Numbered from the stretch's first letter, positions 25,975 through 36,619 are shown. The stretch: 64,000 bases of DNA from Deltaproteobacteria bacterium (GCA_021802645.1 JAJZRO010000002.1:184306-248305); one strand, 5' to 3'. The notes: generated by a model from the letters alone, not told the origin. Program-made: numbers and translations.

Positions 25975-26653
25975 CGATCCGGCCGTCCTTGACCCCGACC
26001 ACCCGGTCGATGGCCGGATGCTCGGTCACCAGCGGGTCGTGCGAGGTGATGACAATGGTCTTGCCGGCGTGTTTCAGGTCGGCCATGATCTGCATGAATT
26101 CGCTGCTCAGCCGGGAATCGAGGTGGGCGGTGGGTTCGTCCGCCAGGATGATGGGCGGATCGTTGACGAGCGCCCGCGCGATGGCCACCCGTTGCAGTTC
26201 GCCGCCCGAGACCTGGCCGGCCGGGAAATGCTCGCGGTGACGGATGGCGAGCTGGTCCATCAGGATGACGGCGCGCTCCCGTCGTACCTTGGGGGAGATG
26301 CCCAACGGCAGCAGCGGCAGGGTGATGTTGTCGACCACCGAGAGCGCCGGCAGGATGTTGAAGCGCTGGAAGATGAAGCCGATGGTGGCGCGACGATGCA
26401 CGGTGAGGAAGCGGTCCGGCAGCCGGGCCAGCGCCTTGCCGGCGATGGTGGCCCGACCGCTGGTGGGCGCGAAGATGCAGCCGATGATGGAAAGCAGCGT
26501 GCTCTTGCCCGAGCCGCTCGGCCCCTTGAGACAAACCATGGTCTGCGGCGGGATGGCGAGCGAGACCTCCGATAAGGCCCGCACCTCGTTGGGCTGCCCC
26601 TGGTTGTAAATCTTGCTGACGGAATCGAGTTCGATCAACATGACATTAGCCAC
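25964..26653 (-). CDS. ABC transporter ATPase, LolD/MacB type (first)
   Basis: The 229-residue ATPase has Walker [10 protein letters not shown], the Q-loop IFQRFNILP, signature [15 protein letters not shown], Walker [13 protein letters not shown] and the switch histidine in TSHD. It belongs to the LolD/MacB group, which power FtsX-like permeases by mechanotransmission rather than classic import. A GTG start at 26653 overlaps the permease gene by 8 bp; an ATG at 26641 is an alternative. Its partner is the permease encoded just upstream. Confidence 0.92.
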   Translation of the reverse strand: MANVMLIELDSVSKIYNQGQPNEVRALSEVSLAIPPQTMVCLKGPSGSGKSTLLSIIGCIFAPTSGRATIAGKALARLPDRFLTVHRRATIGFIFQRFNILPALSVVDNITLPLLPLGISPKVRRERAVILMDQLAIRHREHFPAGQVSGGELQRVAIARALVNDPPIILADEPTAHLDSRLSSEFMQIMADLKHAGKTIVITSHDPLVTEHPAIDRVVGVKDGRIDVP

Positions 26654-27833
26654 TCAAGGCCGATTCGGCCGGCACGCTGGCCGCACGCCAGGCCGGCACC
26701 ACGGTGACCGCCAGATACGGCACCACCGTGAAGGCCAGCAGCAGCAGCACCTCCTTCAGCGTCACGTGCGGAGCCAGGGACAGGGCCGGGTGGAGCACGG
26801 ACCAGCCCACCAGGACCGGCCGGAAGAGCGAGGCCCCGAAAAAAACCACATGGAGATAGGCCAAGGTGCAGCCGAGGAGAAAGGCGAGGCCTGCCACCAA
26901 TCCCCCTTCCCAGAAACGCATGGCCAACACGTCCGCAGTCTCCCAGCCGAGAATTTTCAAAATCGCGATTTCGCGACGCTCTTCCGGCGAGAGCCCCGAG
27001 GCCTTGTCCCAGGCGAGAATGGCAAAGGCAGCCAGAGCCGCCAGCAGACACACCGAGGCAAAGCCGCTGCGCCAGCCGAAAACCACTTGGTAGGTCTTCT
27101 GGATCTGGGGCCGGGTAAGCACCCGGGTATCGGGGAGCAACTTCGAAATTTTCTCGGCGATGGTGCCAATCTCTGCCGGATTGGAGATGTAGACGCAGAG
27201 ATCGGTGGCCTTGCTGGCAGGAATGAGAAAAAGATCACGCGCCTCGACCAGCGGCATGGCAATGAGATCGGCAGTGAGAAGATCGGTCTCCGGCCGGAAG
27301 ATGCCAGCCACGGTCATGGCCTTGAGCGACAGATTCGGTCGGAAGAGGGAAAAAAGCTGACCGGGCTGTAGCTGAAGGGCCTGGCTCACGGCGCGACCCA
27401 CCACTACCTTGCCCTGCCCGCCGGACCCCATCACGCCGCCAACCACCGCCCGACTCAGTTCGTCGGCCTGGGGCATGTCGGCCGACACGCCGAGCACCGT
27501 GTAGTTCGCCCCCCGCACCTCATCGAAATAGTAGCCCCACACCCGCGGCACGACCGCCCGGATGCCGAAGATGTCATGCAGCTTCTCGGCATAGGCAAGC
27601 GGTATCGCCTCCTGGCGACCGGCCGACATCCGCTGGATGGTAATCTCCGGGGTGACGGCCAAGACCTTGCCCGCGGTCTCGGTGAGAGCCGTCGTTACCA
27701 GCTGGAATGAGGCGACCAGAAAGATGACCGCGGCAAAGACAACGACAATGCCGCCATTTTTGAGGCGATGGCGCCAGAGTGCGGAGAGTGCGTAATCGAG
27801 GATATTGAGGTGCTTTTCGAGAGCGCTGTTCAT
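26646..27833 (-). CDS. FtsX/MacB-type ABC permease (first)
   Basis: The 395-residue permease has one N-terminal helix (GGIVVVFAAVIFLVASFQLV), a periplasmic domain of about 200 residues, and three C-terminal helices, which is the MacB/LolE/FtsX layout. The cytoplasmic coupling segment EERREIAILKILGW is typical. The ATG at 27833 overlaps the stop codon of the upstream small gene (ATGA). With the adjacent ATPase it forms an exporter or mechanical device acting on periplasmic protein or lipid. NosFY-type transporters act in copper-centre assembly, and the neighbouring NosL gene makes a similar job plausible. Confidence 0.9.
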   Translation of the reverse strand: MNSALEKHLNILDYALSALWRHRLKNGGIVVVFAAVIFLVASFQLVTTALTETAGKVLAVTPEITIQRMSAGRQEAIPLAYAEKLHDIFGIRAVVPRVWGYYFDEVRGANYTVLGVSADMPQADELSRAVVGGVMGSGGQGKVVVGRAVSQALQLQPGQLFSLFRPNLSLKAMTVAGIFRPETDLLTADLIAMPLVEARDLFLIPASKATDLCVYISNPAEIGTIAEKISKLLPDTRVLTRPQIQKTYQVVFGWRSGFASVCLLAALAAFAILAWDKASGLSPEERREIAILKILGWETADVLAMRFWEGGLVAGLAFLLGCTLAYLHVVFFGASLFRPVLVGWSVLHPALSLAPHVTLKEVLLLLAFTVVPYLAVTVVPAWRAASVPAESALSG

Positions 27834-28117
27834 CGGCGGAACGGAGGGGGCGCCCAAAAGGAGCCCGTGGGGAAGTGTTCCATGGCACCGGGATGGTCCA
27901 TAAAGGGTGCCACGGGATCGCTCACTGCGGGGTGGCGGGTATAGCGGGCCTCGGTGGCGACGCAGAGGTCGCTGAGCCCCAAAGCGGCGGTCACGGTATG
28001 GAGGAGTGGCAGCTCCCGCTGCTGGGCGATTCGCCGCTCCTGGCCAACCGCAAGCAGAGTCGCGTCAAAGGCCAGCGACAGGGCCACCACCAGAAGCAAC
28101 CAACTCGCGGGCCGCAT
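27830..28117 (-). CDS. Small secreted or membrane-anchored protein of the cassette
   Basis: The 95-residue protein starts with a hydrophobic segment (PASWLLLVVALSLAFDATLLAVG) that could be a signal anchor. A short soluble part with one Cys and a Pro/Phe-rich C terminus follows. It starts three bases after the NosL stop and overlaps the permease start, so tight translational coupling supports it as a real gene. I do not recognise it. A small accessory subunit of the permease complex is possible. Confidence 0.7.
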   Translation of the reverse strand: MRPASWLLLVVALSLAFDATLLAVGQERRIAQQRELPLLHTVTAALGLSDLCVATEARYTRHPAVSDPVAPFMDHPGAMEHFPTGSFWAPPPFRR

Positions 28118-28120
28118 CGT

Positions 28121-28603
28121 TCAGTGCCGCATCTGCTGGCCGGTCCGCAGGGACTCGACCAGGTTCTCGGTGATCGCGGCAAAGGGCAACACCTGTTTGC
28201 CGTGATGGTCCTTGGCAAACGCCTGCGCTGCCTTTTCGCTGACAAACGGGATCAATTCCAATCCCATGGGGCCATACACGTCGCTGCCCACCACAAAATA
28301 GGCGCTCCGCGCATCGAGCCACGCCAAGGTATAATAATCCTTGGCCCACATCTCGCGGATGTTGCCCGTCTTGCCGCCATAACGGGTCGGTTGGAAGGAG
28401 TAGGCCAGCAGATCCTTCATCCCGTCAAAGTGAAGAATCGTGCCGTCGGTCAGACGGGCCTGGGTGACCCAATTCGGATATTTCGCCACGAACATGCCGC
28501 AGACCGGGCAACGTTCCTTGGGGCCAAGGGTGTTTGCCGGTTCCGCCAAGGCCAGGGACGGACCGACAACCAGCAACAGAAGCATCAACAGGATTTTTTT
28601 CAT
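28121..28603 (-). CDS. NosL-family periplasmic metal-binding protein (second copy)
   Basis: The 160-residue protein has a signal peptide (MKKILLMLLLLVVGPSLALA) and the NosL motif CPVCGMFVAKYPNW, followed by a YFVVGSDVYGPMGLELIPF region also present in the NosL protein at 19195 (VVGSNAMGPMGKEIIPF). It probably delivers copper or another soft metal in the periplasm. It is 10 bp from the TlpA-like gene and lies inside the ABC cassette, as NosL lies next to NosDFY in denitrifiers, but no nosZ or nosD is present. Confidence 0.9.
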   Translation of the reverse strand: MKKILLMLLLLVVGPSLALAEPANTLGPKERCPVCGMFVAKYPNWVTQARLTDGTILHFDGMKDLLAYSFQPTRYGGKTGNIREMWAKDYYTLAWLDARSAYFVVGSDVYGPMGLELIPFVSEKAAQAFAKDHHGKQVLPFAAITENLVESLRTGQQMRH

Positions 28604-28613
28604 CGCCCGCTCC

Positions 28614-29123
28614 TTACAGATAGGCCCCCAGCAGCCGCTGGAGTTCTGCCTCGCTCACGCCGCCGAGGATGGCGGCCACGATCTTCTGCTCAGGGTTGAT
28701 GACGATGGTCTGGGGATCGACCCTCACATGGTAGAGGGACGCCAATTCGCCCTTGGTATCGATCACCACCGGAAAATGGATATCGAGGTCGGCAACAAAG
28801 TCGCGCACCGTTTTCTCATCGGGGTTGCGGCTGATATAAATGACCTGTAGCCCCAGCTTTTTGTATTTGTCGAAATAGGCATTGAAGATGGGGGTATCGG
28901 CCCGGCAGAATTTGCAGTCCGTGGACCAGAAGCGCAGGATGACGGGCTTACCTCGCAACGCTGCGAGGGACACGGGGTTGCCCGCGAGATCCACCGCCGT
29001 AAAGGATGGCGCCGGGTCACCGACCCGCAGGGGCTTTTCCGTCTTGCCTCCGCCGCAGCCAGCAACCACCACCAGCAGCAGCAAAACCGCAAAGAGATGC
29101 ATGAAGCGACGGGCCATGGGCAT
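28614..29123 (-). CDS. TlpA/ResA-like thioredoxin-fold lipoprotein
   Basis: The 169-residue protein has a lipoprotein signal (LLLVVVAGCGGGK) and a thioredoxin-fold domain. The active site is STDCKFCRADTP, a CxxC, with the later cis-Pro near VRVDPQTIVI. TlpA/ResA proteins reduce disulfides outside the cytoplasm, for example to prepare cysteines of apocytochrome c or of CuA sites, and some TlpA proteins pass copper. The next gene upstream is an ABC ATPase (6 bp gap), and NosL follows. It may serve the haem site of the divergently encoded beta-propeller protein. Confidence 0.9.
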   Translation of the reverse strand: MPMARRFMHLFAVLLLLVVVAGCGGGKTEKPLRVGDPAPSFTAVDLAGNPVSLAALRGKPVILRFWSTDCKFCRADTPIFNAYFDKYKKLGLQVIYISRNPDEKTVRDFVADLDIHFPVVIDTKGELASLYHVRVDPQTIVINPEQKIVAAILGGVSEAELQRLLGAYL

Positions 29124-29128
29124 ACTGG

Positions 29129-29809
29129 TTATGCCGCCTCCTGCAACACGCCCTGCCGCATGGTAAAGACCCGGGGGTTGACCTGGGTGGCGGCAAGTTC
29201 ATTGTTGTGGGTCACCACCACAAAGGTGGTTCCTTGTTCGTTGTATTTGCGGAAAATCTGCAAAATTTCCCGTTCCGTTGCCTCGTCGAGGTCACCGGTA
29301 GGTTCATCGGCAAGAATCACATCGGGCCGATTGATGAAGGCCCTGGCAATGGCAACCCGACGCTGCTGTCCACCGGAAAGCTGGGCCGGAAAGGCGGTGG
29401 CCTTGTCGGCCAAACCGACGGTCTCAAGGATCGCGAGGGCATCGGTTCGATCCGCGGTCACCTTGTTGCCGAAACTGAGCGGCAGCAGGATATTTTCCAG
29501 CACGGTCAGGGTGGGAATCAGGCTGGCAAACTGAAAAATAAAGCCGATTTTCTGGTTGCGCATGGTGGAAAGGGCCTCATCGCTCTGGTGCCAGTTCTCC
29601 ACCCCCTCCACTGAAACCTCCCCGGTATCCGGTGTGGTCAGGCCACCGATCAGGCTCAACAACGTTGTTTTCCCCGAGCCGGAGTGGCCGAGAATCACGA
29701 CAAAATCGCCCTTGTCCACGGTGAGGTCTACCTTGTCCAGAGCAATAACGGGCTTATCGTTCACAAGATATTGCTTAGAGAGATTCCGACATCCAATGAT
29801 TGCAGCCAT
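29129..29809 (-). CDS. ABC transporter ATPase, LolD/MacB type (second)
   Basis: The 226-residue ATPase has Walker A GHSGSGKTT, signature LSGGQQRRVAIARAF, Walker B VILADEPTGDLD and switch His in VTHN. It opens the minus-strand operon, with AAGAGGT upstream of its ATG. Because the permease at 26646 has its own ATPase, this one probably pairs with the second permease encoded divergently at 31669. That would split one transporter across two strands that share a control region. Confidence 0.92.
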   Translation of the reverse strand: MAAIIGCRNLSKQYLVNDKPVIALDKVDLTVDKGDFVVILGHSGSGKTTLLSLIGGLTTPDTGEVSVEGVENWHQSDEALSTMRNQKIGFIFQFASLIPTLTVLENILLPLSFGNKVTADRTDALAILETVGLADKATAFPAQLSGGQQRRVAIARAFINRPDVILADEPTGDLDEATEREILQIFRKYNEQGTTFVVVTHNNELAATQVNPRVFTMRQGVLQEAA

Positions 29810-30240
29810 ATTCGTACCTCTTAACTGCCGAAGTTAGAATCACATCCCCAGCCTCGGGCTTATGTTACCTAAAGGCCACGCCCCAAAAAGGGTGGTGAGG
29901 ATATCCAAAAACATTTCTTGGAAACATAAGCGGTAAATTAAATTAATTCAACATTGCACTTGCAAAATATGCAAAACCCATTATTCTGAGCACGCTCAAT
30001 GAAATTGCATGAGCATAAGAAATAGGGCGTTAAAAACTCATGCCACGCTGTGGCATGAGGAGGCAGTACCGATCTTTGAGATGAAGACTGATGAGGGAAC
30101 CCTGTGAGCCGACAGTGTTGCCGCTTTATGCGAAGGACGCCTTTTGCCTTGAAGGCGTTTACGGCAAAGAGAAAAATCAGTCATTGCCAATAGTTGGCAG
30201 ATGCGTTGTTTCGTGACAAACGTGCGAAGGAGGAAAACAC
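29810..30240. promoter_or_regulatory. Divergent control region between the ABC operon and the beta-propeller gene
   Basis: This 431-bp region has no gene. For the plus strand, TTGCAA (29960-29965) and TATTCT (29982-29987), spaced 16 bp, are a possible promoter, overlapped by TTGCA-AAATA-TGCAA. Further on lies a perfect 10-bp inverted repeat CTCATGCCAC-GCT-GTGGCATGAG (30037-30059), then a GACGCCTT...AAGGCGTT hairpin near 30127-30150 in the likely 5' leader. The first may be an operator or leader hairpin. The beta-propeller gene has a strong ribosome site, GAAGGAGGAAAACAC. Confidence 0.5.
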
Positions 30241-31413
30241 ATGCGTATTTCGAAAAAGGCTTGGTACAAAACCATAGTGGCCGGGGCCCTGACCGTTGGG
30301 CTGGCAGCCGCCGCCGCGAGCACTCAGGCGAAAAACTACGAGGCCACTTTCTACGTGGCCGCCATGGGCGGGCACTTTGCCAAGGCCGAGTGTACCATCG
30401 ACCCCTCAAATCCCAACCCTATTCATCTGAATAGCCTGGACAAAATCGACATCGGCGACGTGGACTCCCACCCGACCCATGACGCCCGGATCGACAACAA
30501 GGACCGCAACCTGCTCTTCTGGTCCACCTATCATCTCGATAAGGCAACCGGCAAGACCCATGTCGGCAAGACCGACCTGAAGACCGGCAAGGTCATTGAG
30601 GACGTCAGCGTGGACACCCCGGCCGGCGTTGCCATCACCAACCACATGTACTGCGCCTCCGGTCAGACCGCTAAGTACTATCTGCCCGTCAGCATGTCCA
30701 ACAAAGGCTATGTCGACGTCTTCCGCAAGTCCGACCTGAAGAGGGTGCGGTCCGTTTTCCTGGAAGGCACCGATGCCGACATCAAGAAGCCGTATGTCTT
30801 CTACCACGGCACCAACTCCCCGGACATGAAGAAATTCTTCATGACCATCAACGAGGCCGATAAGAACCAGGGCACCCCGATCGGCAAGATGCACCTCGTT
30901 ATGCTGGACCTCAACGACCTGGTCAAAGGCAAGGTCAAGGTTTTGGCCAAGGGCATCGCTCCCGGCGCCAAGGGCAAGACCTACAGCTTCCGTCAGTACT
31001 TCTCGCCGGACGGCAAGCTCATCGCCAACTCCGGCGGCGACCGCATGCTGCTGATCGACGCCAAGACCCTCAAGGTGCTGGACAACCAGATGATGCTGCC
31101 GCTTGAGGAGAACCACGACGCGATCTTCACCCCGGACAGCAAGTACGTTGTTGCCACCTCCCGGACCAAGACCCTGGTTCATGGCAACTACCCCAATATC
31201 AAGCGCGACAATGCGAACTGCAAGACCGAGGAAGCTCCTGCCAAGGAGCTGGGCCCCGACGACTACATGATGGACGGCCAGTTGAAGCTTTATGATGTCG
31301 CTGCCAAGAAGTTCATCGGCACCGCCACCTCGACCTGCCTCGCCTGCCATAACGAGATGGGCGTTGAGCAGCACGCGGTGCTTTGCGGTATCGATGCCAA
31401 CTGGAAGAAGTAA
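30241..31413 (+). CDS. Secreted beta-propeller protein with one C-terminal c-haem motif
   Basis: The 390-residue protein has a signal peptide (cut near STQA-KNYEA) and a body of blade-like repeats such as SPDGKLIANSGGDRMLLIDAKTLKVL and TPDSKYVVATSRT, as in YVTN/NosZ-type beta-propellers. One CLACH haem site is at about 366-370, followed by His and Cys (VEQHAVLC). Several histidines stand at blade edges, including GDVDSHPTHDARID near the N terminus and ENHDAIFTPDSKY. These remind me of the CuZ-ligand segments of nitrous oxide reductase (DVHHPHMS; PHGVxxSPDGKY), but the cupredoxin domain and most of the NosZ sequence are missing. Strong ribosome site and a perfect terminator suggest high expression. 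Function unknown; an electron-transfer or copper enzyme is inference. Confidence 0.85.
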   Translation: MRISKKAWYKTIVAGALTVGLAAAAASTQAKNYEATFYVAAMGGHFAKAECTIDPSNPNPIHLNSLDKIDIGDVDSHPTHDARIDNKDRNLLFWSTYHLDKATGKTHVGKTDLKTGKVIEDVSVDTPAGVAITNHMYCASGQTAKYYLPVSMSNKGYVDVFRKSDLKRVRSVFLEGTDADIKKPYVFYHGTNSPDMKKFFMTINEADKNQGTPIGKMHLVMLDLNDLVKGKVKVLAKGIAPGAKGKTYSFRQYFSPDGKLIANSGGDRMLLIDAKTLKVLDNQMMLPLEENHDAIFTPDSKYVVATSRTKTLVHGNYPNIKRDNANCKTEEAPAKELGPDDYMMDGQLKLYDVAAKKFIGTATSTCLACHNEMGVEQHAVLCGIDANWKK

Positions 31414-31486
31414 CAGGAGTTGGGATATACCGCCGTTTGCGGGGTGATTTTCTTTCTGCCCGGGGCGGTGCACAATGTCAGGTACA

Positions 31487-31524
31487 ATAAAGCCGGAGAC
31501 AGGTTCGCCTTTCTCCGGCTTTAT
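31487..31524 (+). terminator. Terminator after the beta-propeller gene
   Basis: ATAAAGCCGGAGA and TCTCCGGCTTTAT form a perfect 13-bp stem around a 12-base loop, followed by CTTCTTT. It ends the single-gene transcript before the second permease. Confidence 0.85.
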
Positions 31525-31668
31525 CTTCTTTCGATTCCCTGTATGGGTTCCACGTGTCGAGCTATCGCGGCGGCGTCTTTCTCCATAAAGCCCACCGGTA
31601 GAGTAAGCGACCCGGGACAAATGTGTTGTCTATAAAAGCATGTGATGTGCTTGTAGAAGGGTGTGGGT

Positions 31669-32859
31669 ATGGCAAACAAAGGCGTCTATTCCATCACGAC
31701 GATTGCCTGCAAGGGCGTTTTTCGCAAACTGTTCCGCAATTCCGTTCTGGTATTGGCGGTTTCCTTGCTGGTTTCCCTGCTGGTCTTTTCCCTGCTCTTC
31801 AACAATGCGGTCAAGGCAACCCTCGAAACCGCCACCAAAAAGCTGGGGGCGGATATCGTTCTTGTACCAGTCGAGGCCATTGACAACGCCGAAGAATTCA
31901 TCCTCGAGAGCAAAGACAAGACCTTCTATATGGATAAGGATGTCTTTGACTCGGTAGCCCACCTGCCCGAGGTCAAGGCAGCCACCTATCAGATATATCT
32001 CAACACTCTGGATTCCGGCTGCTGCAGCATCGTCAACGGTCAGGTGGTGGCCTTTGACCAACATACCGATTTCGTCATCAAACCATGGTTGGACAATCCG
32101 CCCCCCCTTAAAGAGGGCCAGGTCTACGTGGGCAGCTATGTCAACGAATACCTCGGCCTCATCGATACCCCCACCCTCTTCGGACACAAGGTCAAGGTAG
32201 CTGCCCACCTCAAAAGAACCGGCACCGGACTCGATCACGGCATCTTTGTCCGCATGGAGGATCTGAACCTCATAACCGCCCAGGCGGCGGGCCAATACCA
32301 GCCCGGAAAAATTTCCATCATCTTTCTGAAAGTCAAGGAAGGTACTGATATCGATGCGGTGGTTCGGAAGATACAGCGCATCAATCCCACCATCGGGATC
32401 ATGACCCAGGGAAATATCGGCACCGATGTCCGCGCCACCTTAAAGGACATTATCAAGATCTTTTCCATCACCATCCTGATCTCCACCGCTTTGGCCATTC
32501 TGCTGGCCTGGTCCACCTTCACCGCCATGACCAACGAACGGCGACGTGAGGTAGGCATTCTCCGGGCCATCGGCGCCAAGCAAAGCCATATCATGAAGAT
32601 TTTCCTGATTGAGGCGACGATCATCAGCACCATAGGCGGCCTCATCGGCGTTGCGCTCGGCCACTATCTCCTCCACTACCTGGCCAGCGACTTCAACCTC
32701 CTCAAAAAACTGGGCGCCATTGCCGCCTTCAACCTCACCACCATCCTCTTGAGTCTGGTCGCCCTGCTGGCCGGTGTCGTCGTCTGCCTCATTGGCGCCG
32801 CCGTGCCGACCATCCGTCTCGCCCGCATGGAACCCCTGAAGGCGATAAAAGAAGAGTAA
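31669..32859 (+). CDS. FtsX/MacB-type ABC permease (second)
   Basis: The 396-residue permease has the layout of one N-terminal helix (VLVLAVSLLVSLLVFSLLF), a periplasmic domain, and three C-terminal helices with the coupling motif ERRREVGILRAIGAK. Periplasmic residues SGCCSI give a cysteine pair. The ATG at 31669 was preferred to a GTG two codons upstream. No ATPase gene is adjacent on this strand, so it probably uses the ATPase encoded at 29129-29809. It belongs to the same presumed maturation or export system as the first permease, with which it shares little beyond the fold. Confidence 0.9.
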   Translation: MANKGVYSITTIACKGVFRKLFRNSVLVLAVSLLVSLLVFSLLFNNAVKATLETATKKLGADIVLVPVEAIDNAEEFILESKDKTFYMDKDVFDSVAHLPEVKAATYQIYLNTLDSGCCSIVNGQVVAFDQHTDFVIKPWLDNPPPLKEGQVYVGSYVNEYLGLIDTPTLFGHKVKVAAHLKRTGTGLDHGIFVRMEDLNLITAQAAGQYQPGKISIIFLKVKEGTDIDAVVRKIQRINPTIGIMTQGNIGTDVRATLKDIIKIFSITILISTALAILLAWSTFTAMTNERRREVGILRAIGAKQSHIMKIFLIEATIISTIGGLIGVALGHYLLHYLASDFNLLKKLGAIAAFNLTTILLSLVALLAGVVVCLIGAAVPTIRLARMEPLKAIKEE

Positions 32860-32864
32860 GGAGC

Positions 32865-32968
32865 GGGGCACGATTGCCCCGACTCGAGACAGACTCCCGC
32901 AGCCATTTTTTCATCCATATCGGCAGGTTATTCCGCAGGCCGGCGCCGAATTGGGGCACTATTGCCCC
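32865..32968. repeat. Pair of near-identical small hairpins
   Basis: Two hairpins with identical six-base stems, GGGGCA-CGAT-TGCCCC at 32865-32880 and GGGGCA-CTAT-TGCCCC at 32953-32968, lie 88 bp apart in the 284-bp gap after the permease gene. They may be transcript ends or part of a small dispersed palindrome family. Confidence 0.5.
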
Positions 32969-33143
32969 CGCAATGTGGTGGACCCCTCTCTAACATCTCT
33001 ATTGCTCTCCTTTTCTTGTCGTCATTTCCGCTAGTTATCCATAAACAGCATGGTGTGGGTTTTGCATTTCTTCCAACCCAACCAGCCACCGAGCAATGAA
33101 CCAAGTGTCTCGTACCATGCTTTCAAAAAACTAGGGAGAGCTT

Positions 33144-34937
33144 ATGCACCTGAATCTCAGGAACCGGTTTCTCATCCCCACCACCGCCGTGGTAGTTGCC
33201 TCGCTGATCCTCATCTCATTGCTCTCCTATCTCAAGGCAAGGATGGCCCTGGAGACGCAGATCAAGGAACATACCACCTATGTCTCCCGTGCCATCGCCG
33301 GCCAGATCGCGGCGTGGGTCTCGGAGCGACGGCTCAATATCGCAAGCTTCAGCGAGGATGTTTCTTATTGCACCGCCTTGAATGCCTCGGCGAGCGACAG
33401 CGCCAGATATCAGGCAAGCGATCAGCTCGCCCGGATCAACACGCGGAATCCCTTTTACGAGTTCCTCGCCGTGGCCAATCCACAAGGCGACATCGTCGCC
33501 TGTTCGCAGAAAGAGCATATCGGTACCATGAATCTAGCGGATCGAGACTACTTTCGGCGCTCACTTCGGGGAGAGGTGGCGGTTTCGGATGTGGTCTTGA
33601 GCAAGGGCTCGGGGCGGCCGGCCTTTGTGATCTCCGCCCCCATCAAGGAAGACGGCCGGGTGGTTGGCGTGTTGTTGGGGGTCACGGATCTCGACTATTG
33701 TGCTAAAAAATTCATTAGTCCAGCTCGTGTCGGCCAGACCGGCTATGTCTACCTGATCAACGCCAAAGGTTTGATGCTCGCCCATCCGGACAAGGCCACC
33801 CTCATGCAACTCGATCTGAGCCAATACGACTTCGGTCGTGAGATACTGGCCCAGAAGAACGGCATCATCCACTACCGCTTCAAGGAAGTGGACAAGATCG
33901 TCGGCTTTGCCGAGGTTCCCGGCCAGGGTTGGCTGGTGGCGTCCACCGCCAACGACGACGAAATTTACGCCCCCATCCGGCAGATTGGTTATGCCAGTCT
34001 GGTGCTCCTCGTCGTGAGTGCCCTTGTTACCGCACTGGTCCTCTATCTTATCACCCGCTCGGTCACTGGGCCGGTCCAATCGATCATCGCCGGCCTGGCC
34101 GGCGGCTCCGCCCAAGTTGCCGCCGCCTCTGGCGAGGTTGCCTCCGCCGGACAATCGCTGGCTGAAGGCGCCTCGGAACAGGCCTCTGCCCTGGAAGAGA
34201 CCGCTGCGGCCATGGAACAGATGTCGGCCATGACCCAGAAAAACGCGGTCAACTCCGGCGACGCGGATACCTTGGTGCAAACGGCGGCCAAGACCATCTC
34301 CTCTGCCTCCCGCGCCATGGAGAGCCTCACCTCCTCCATATCCGAGATCACCAAAGCGAGCGAGGAGACCTCCAGAATCATCAAGACCATTGACGAAATT
34401 GCGTTCCAGACCAACCTGCTGGCCCTGAACGCGGCGGTGGAAGCAGCCCGGGCTGGTGAGGCCGGCGCCGGCTTCGCCGTGGTGGCGGAAGAGGTGCGCC
34501 GTCTGGCACTCCGCTCCACCGAGGCGGCAAAAGAAACAGCCGCGCTCATCGAGGGGACGATTTTCAAGGTAAAAGAGGGTGCCGGCCTGGTCGAAATCAC
34601 CCAATCGGCCTTTGGCGAGGTGAGCGATCAATCCCTTCGGATCAAGGCGCTCATCAGCGAGATCGCCGGCGCCTCCAGGGAGCAGGCTCAGGGCATCGGC
34701 CAGGTCAACAAGGCGATTACGGAAATGGATATCGTGGTCCAGCAAAACGCGGCAAGCGCCGAGGAAGCAGCCGCGGCCGCAGAGGAACTCAATGCCCAGG
34801 CCGAACAGATGAAGGATTACGTTCTCCATCTGGCCAGCGTCATCACCGGCGAAGCCCGGTCTGCGGTCCCAACCGCCACCGACCAGGCGGAACTCTCGGC
34901 CCCTATGTCAGCAAAACCAACCTGTTGTTACCCTTGA
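33144..34937 (+). CDS. Methyl-accepting chemotaxis protein with double-Cache-like sensor
   Basis: The 597-residue receptor has one membrane helix (about 10-30), a periplasmic dCache-type sensor to about 280 ([19 protein letters not shown] and [19 protein letters not shown] motifs), a second helix ([18 protein letters not shown]) and a cytoplasmic signalling domain. The hairpin tip [40 protein letters not shown] is nearly canonical. A normal HAMP is not evident: the helix leads through [11 protein letters not shown] into the coiled coil. It ends with a short CCYP tail. The ligand is unknown; dCache domains often sense amino or carboxylic acids. It is a single gene preceded by AGGGAGAGC. Confidence 0.93.
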   Translation: MHLNLRNRFLIPTTAVVVASLILISLLSYLKARMALETQIKEHTTYVSRAIAGQIAAWVSERRLNIASFSEDVSYCTALNASASDSARYQASDQLARINTRNPFYEFLAVANPQGDIVACSQKEHIGTMNLADRDYFRRSLRGEVAVSDVVLSKGSGRPAFVISAPIKEDGRVVGVLLGVTDLDYCAKKFISPARVGQTGYVYLINAKGLMLAHPDKATLMQLDLSQYDFGREILAQKNGIIHYRFKEVDKIVGFAEVPGQGWLVASTANDDEIYAPIRQIGYASLVLLVVSALVTALVLYLITRSVTGPVQSIIAGLAGGSAQVAAASGEVASAGQSLAEGASEQASALEETAAAMEQMSAMTQKNAVNSGDADTLVQTAAKTISSASRAMESLTSSISEITKASEETSRIIKTIDEIAFQTNLLALNAAVEAARAGEAGAGFAVVAEEVRRLALRSTEAAKETAALIEGTIFKVKEGAGLVEITQSAFGEVSDQSLRIKALISEIAGASREQAQGIGQVNKAITEMDIVVQQNAASAEEAAAAAEELNAQAEQMKDYVLHLASVITGEARSAVPTATDQAELSAPMSAKPTCCYP

Positions 34938-35114
34938 ACCACGACAAACACGTTCCTCCTCCTCTCACTCAACGTACCCGGCAGGCAGCCGTGCCAGGAA
35001 GCGTGTTCCCTTCCTGACACCGGGGAACATTTGCAAAAAAATGCTGTCATAGATATAATTATAAAAATTATAAGTTGTTGGCGTTGACTCCCCTATTGCC
35101 GCAGGAGTGGAACC

Positions 35115-36542
<1,428 letters not shown>

Positions 36543-36550
36543 CCCCACCG

Positions 36551-36568
36551 TGGGTCAAGCGTGACCCA
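36551..36568 (+). promoter_or_regulatory. Palindromic operator 1 (upstream activator site)
   Basis: TGGGTCA-AGCG-TGACCCA is a perfect 7+7 inverted repeat, starting 9 bp after the activator gene and about 155 bp upstream of the -24 element, the usual distance for a sigma-54 enhancer. Confidence 0.75.
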
Positions 36569-36619
36569 ATCGATATTTTTGATAAATTTTCACTAGTTAC
36601 ATCGTAATGCGCAATCCGG

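Noticed and set aside
30193..30207. A sigma-54-like TGGCAG-n5-TTGT just ahead of the beta-propeller gene
   Set aside because: The -12 element lacks the essential GC and the site lies too close to the ribosome site, inside the presumed leader.
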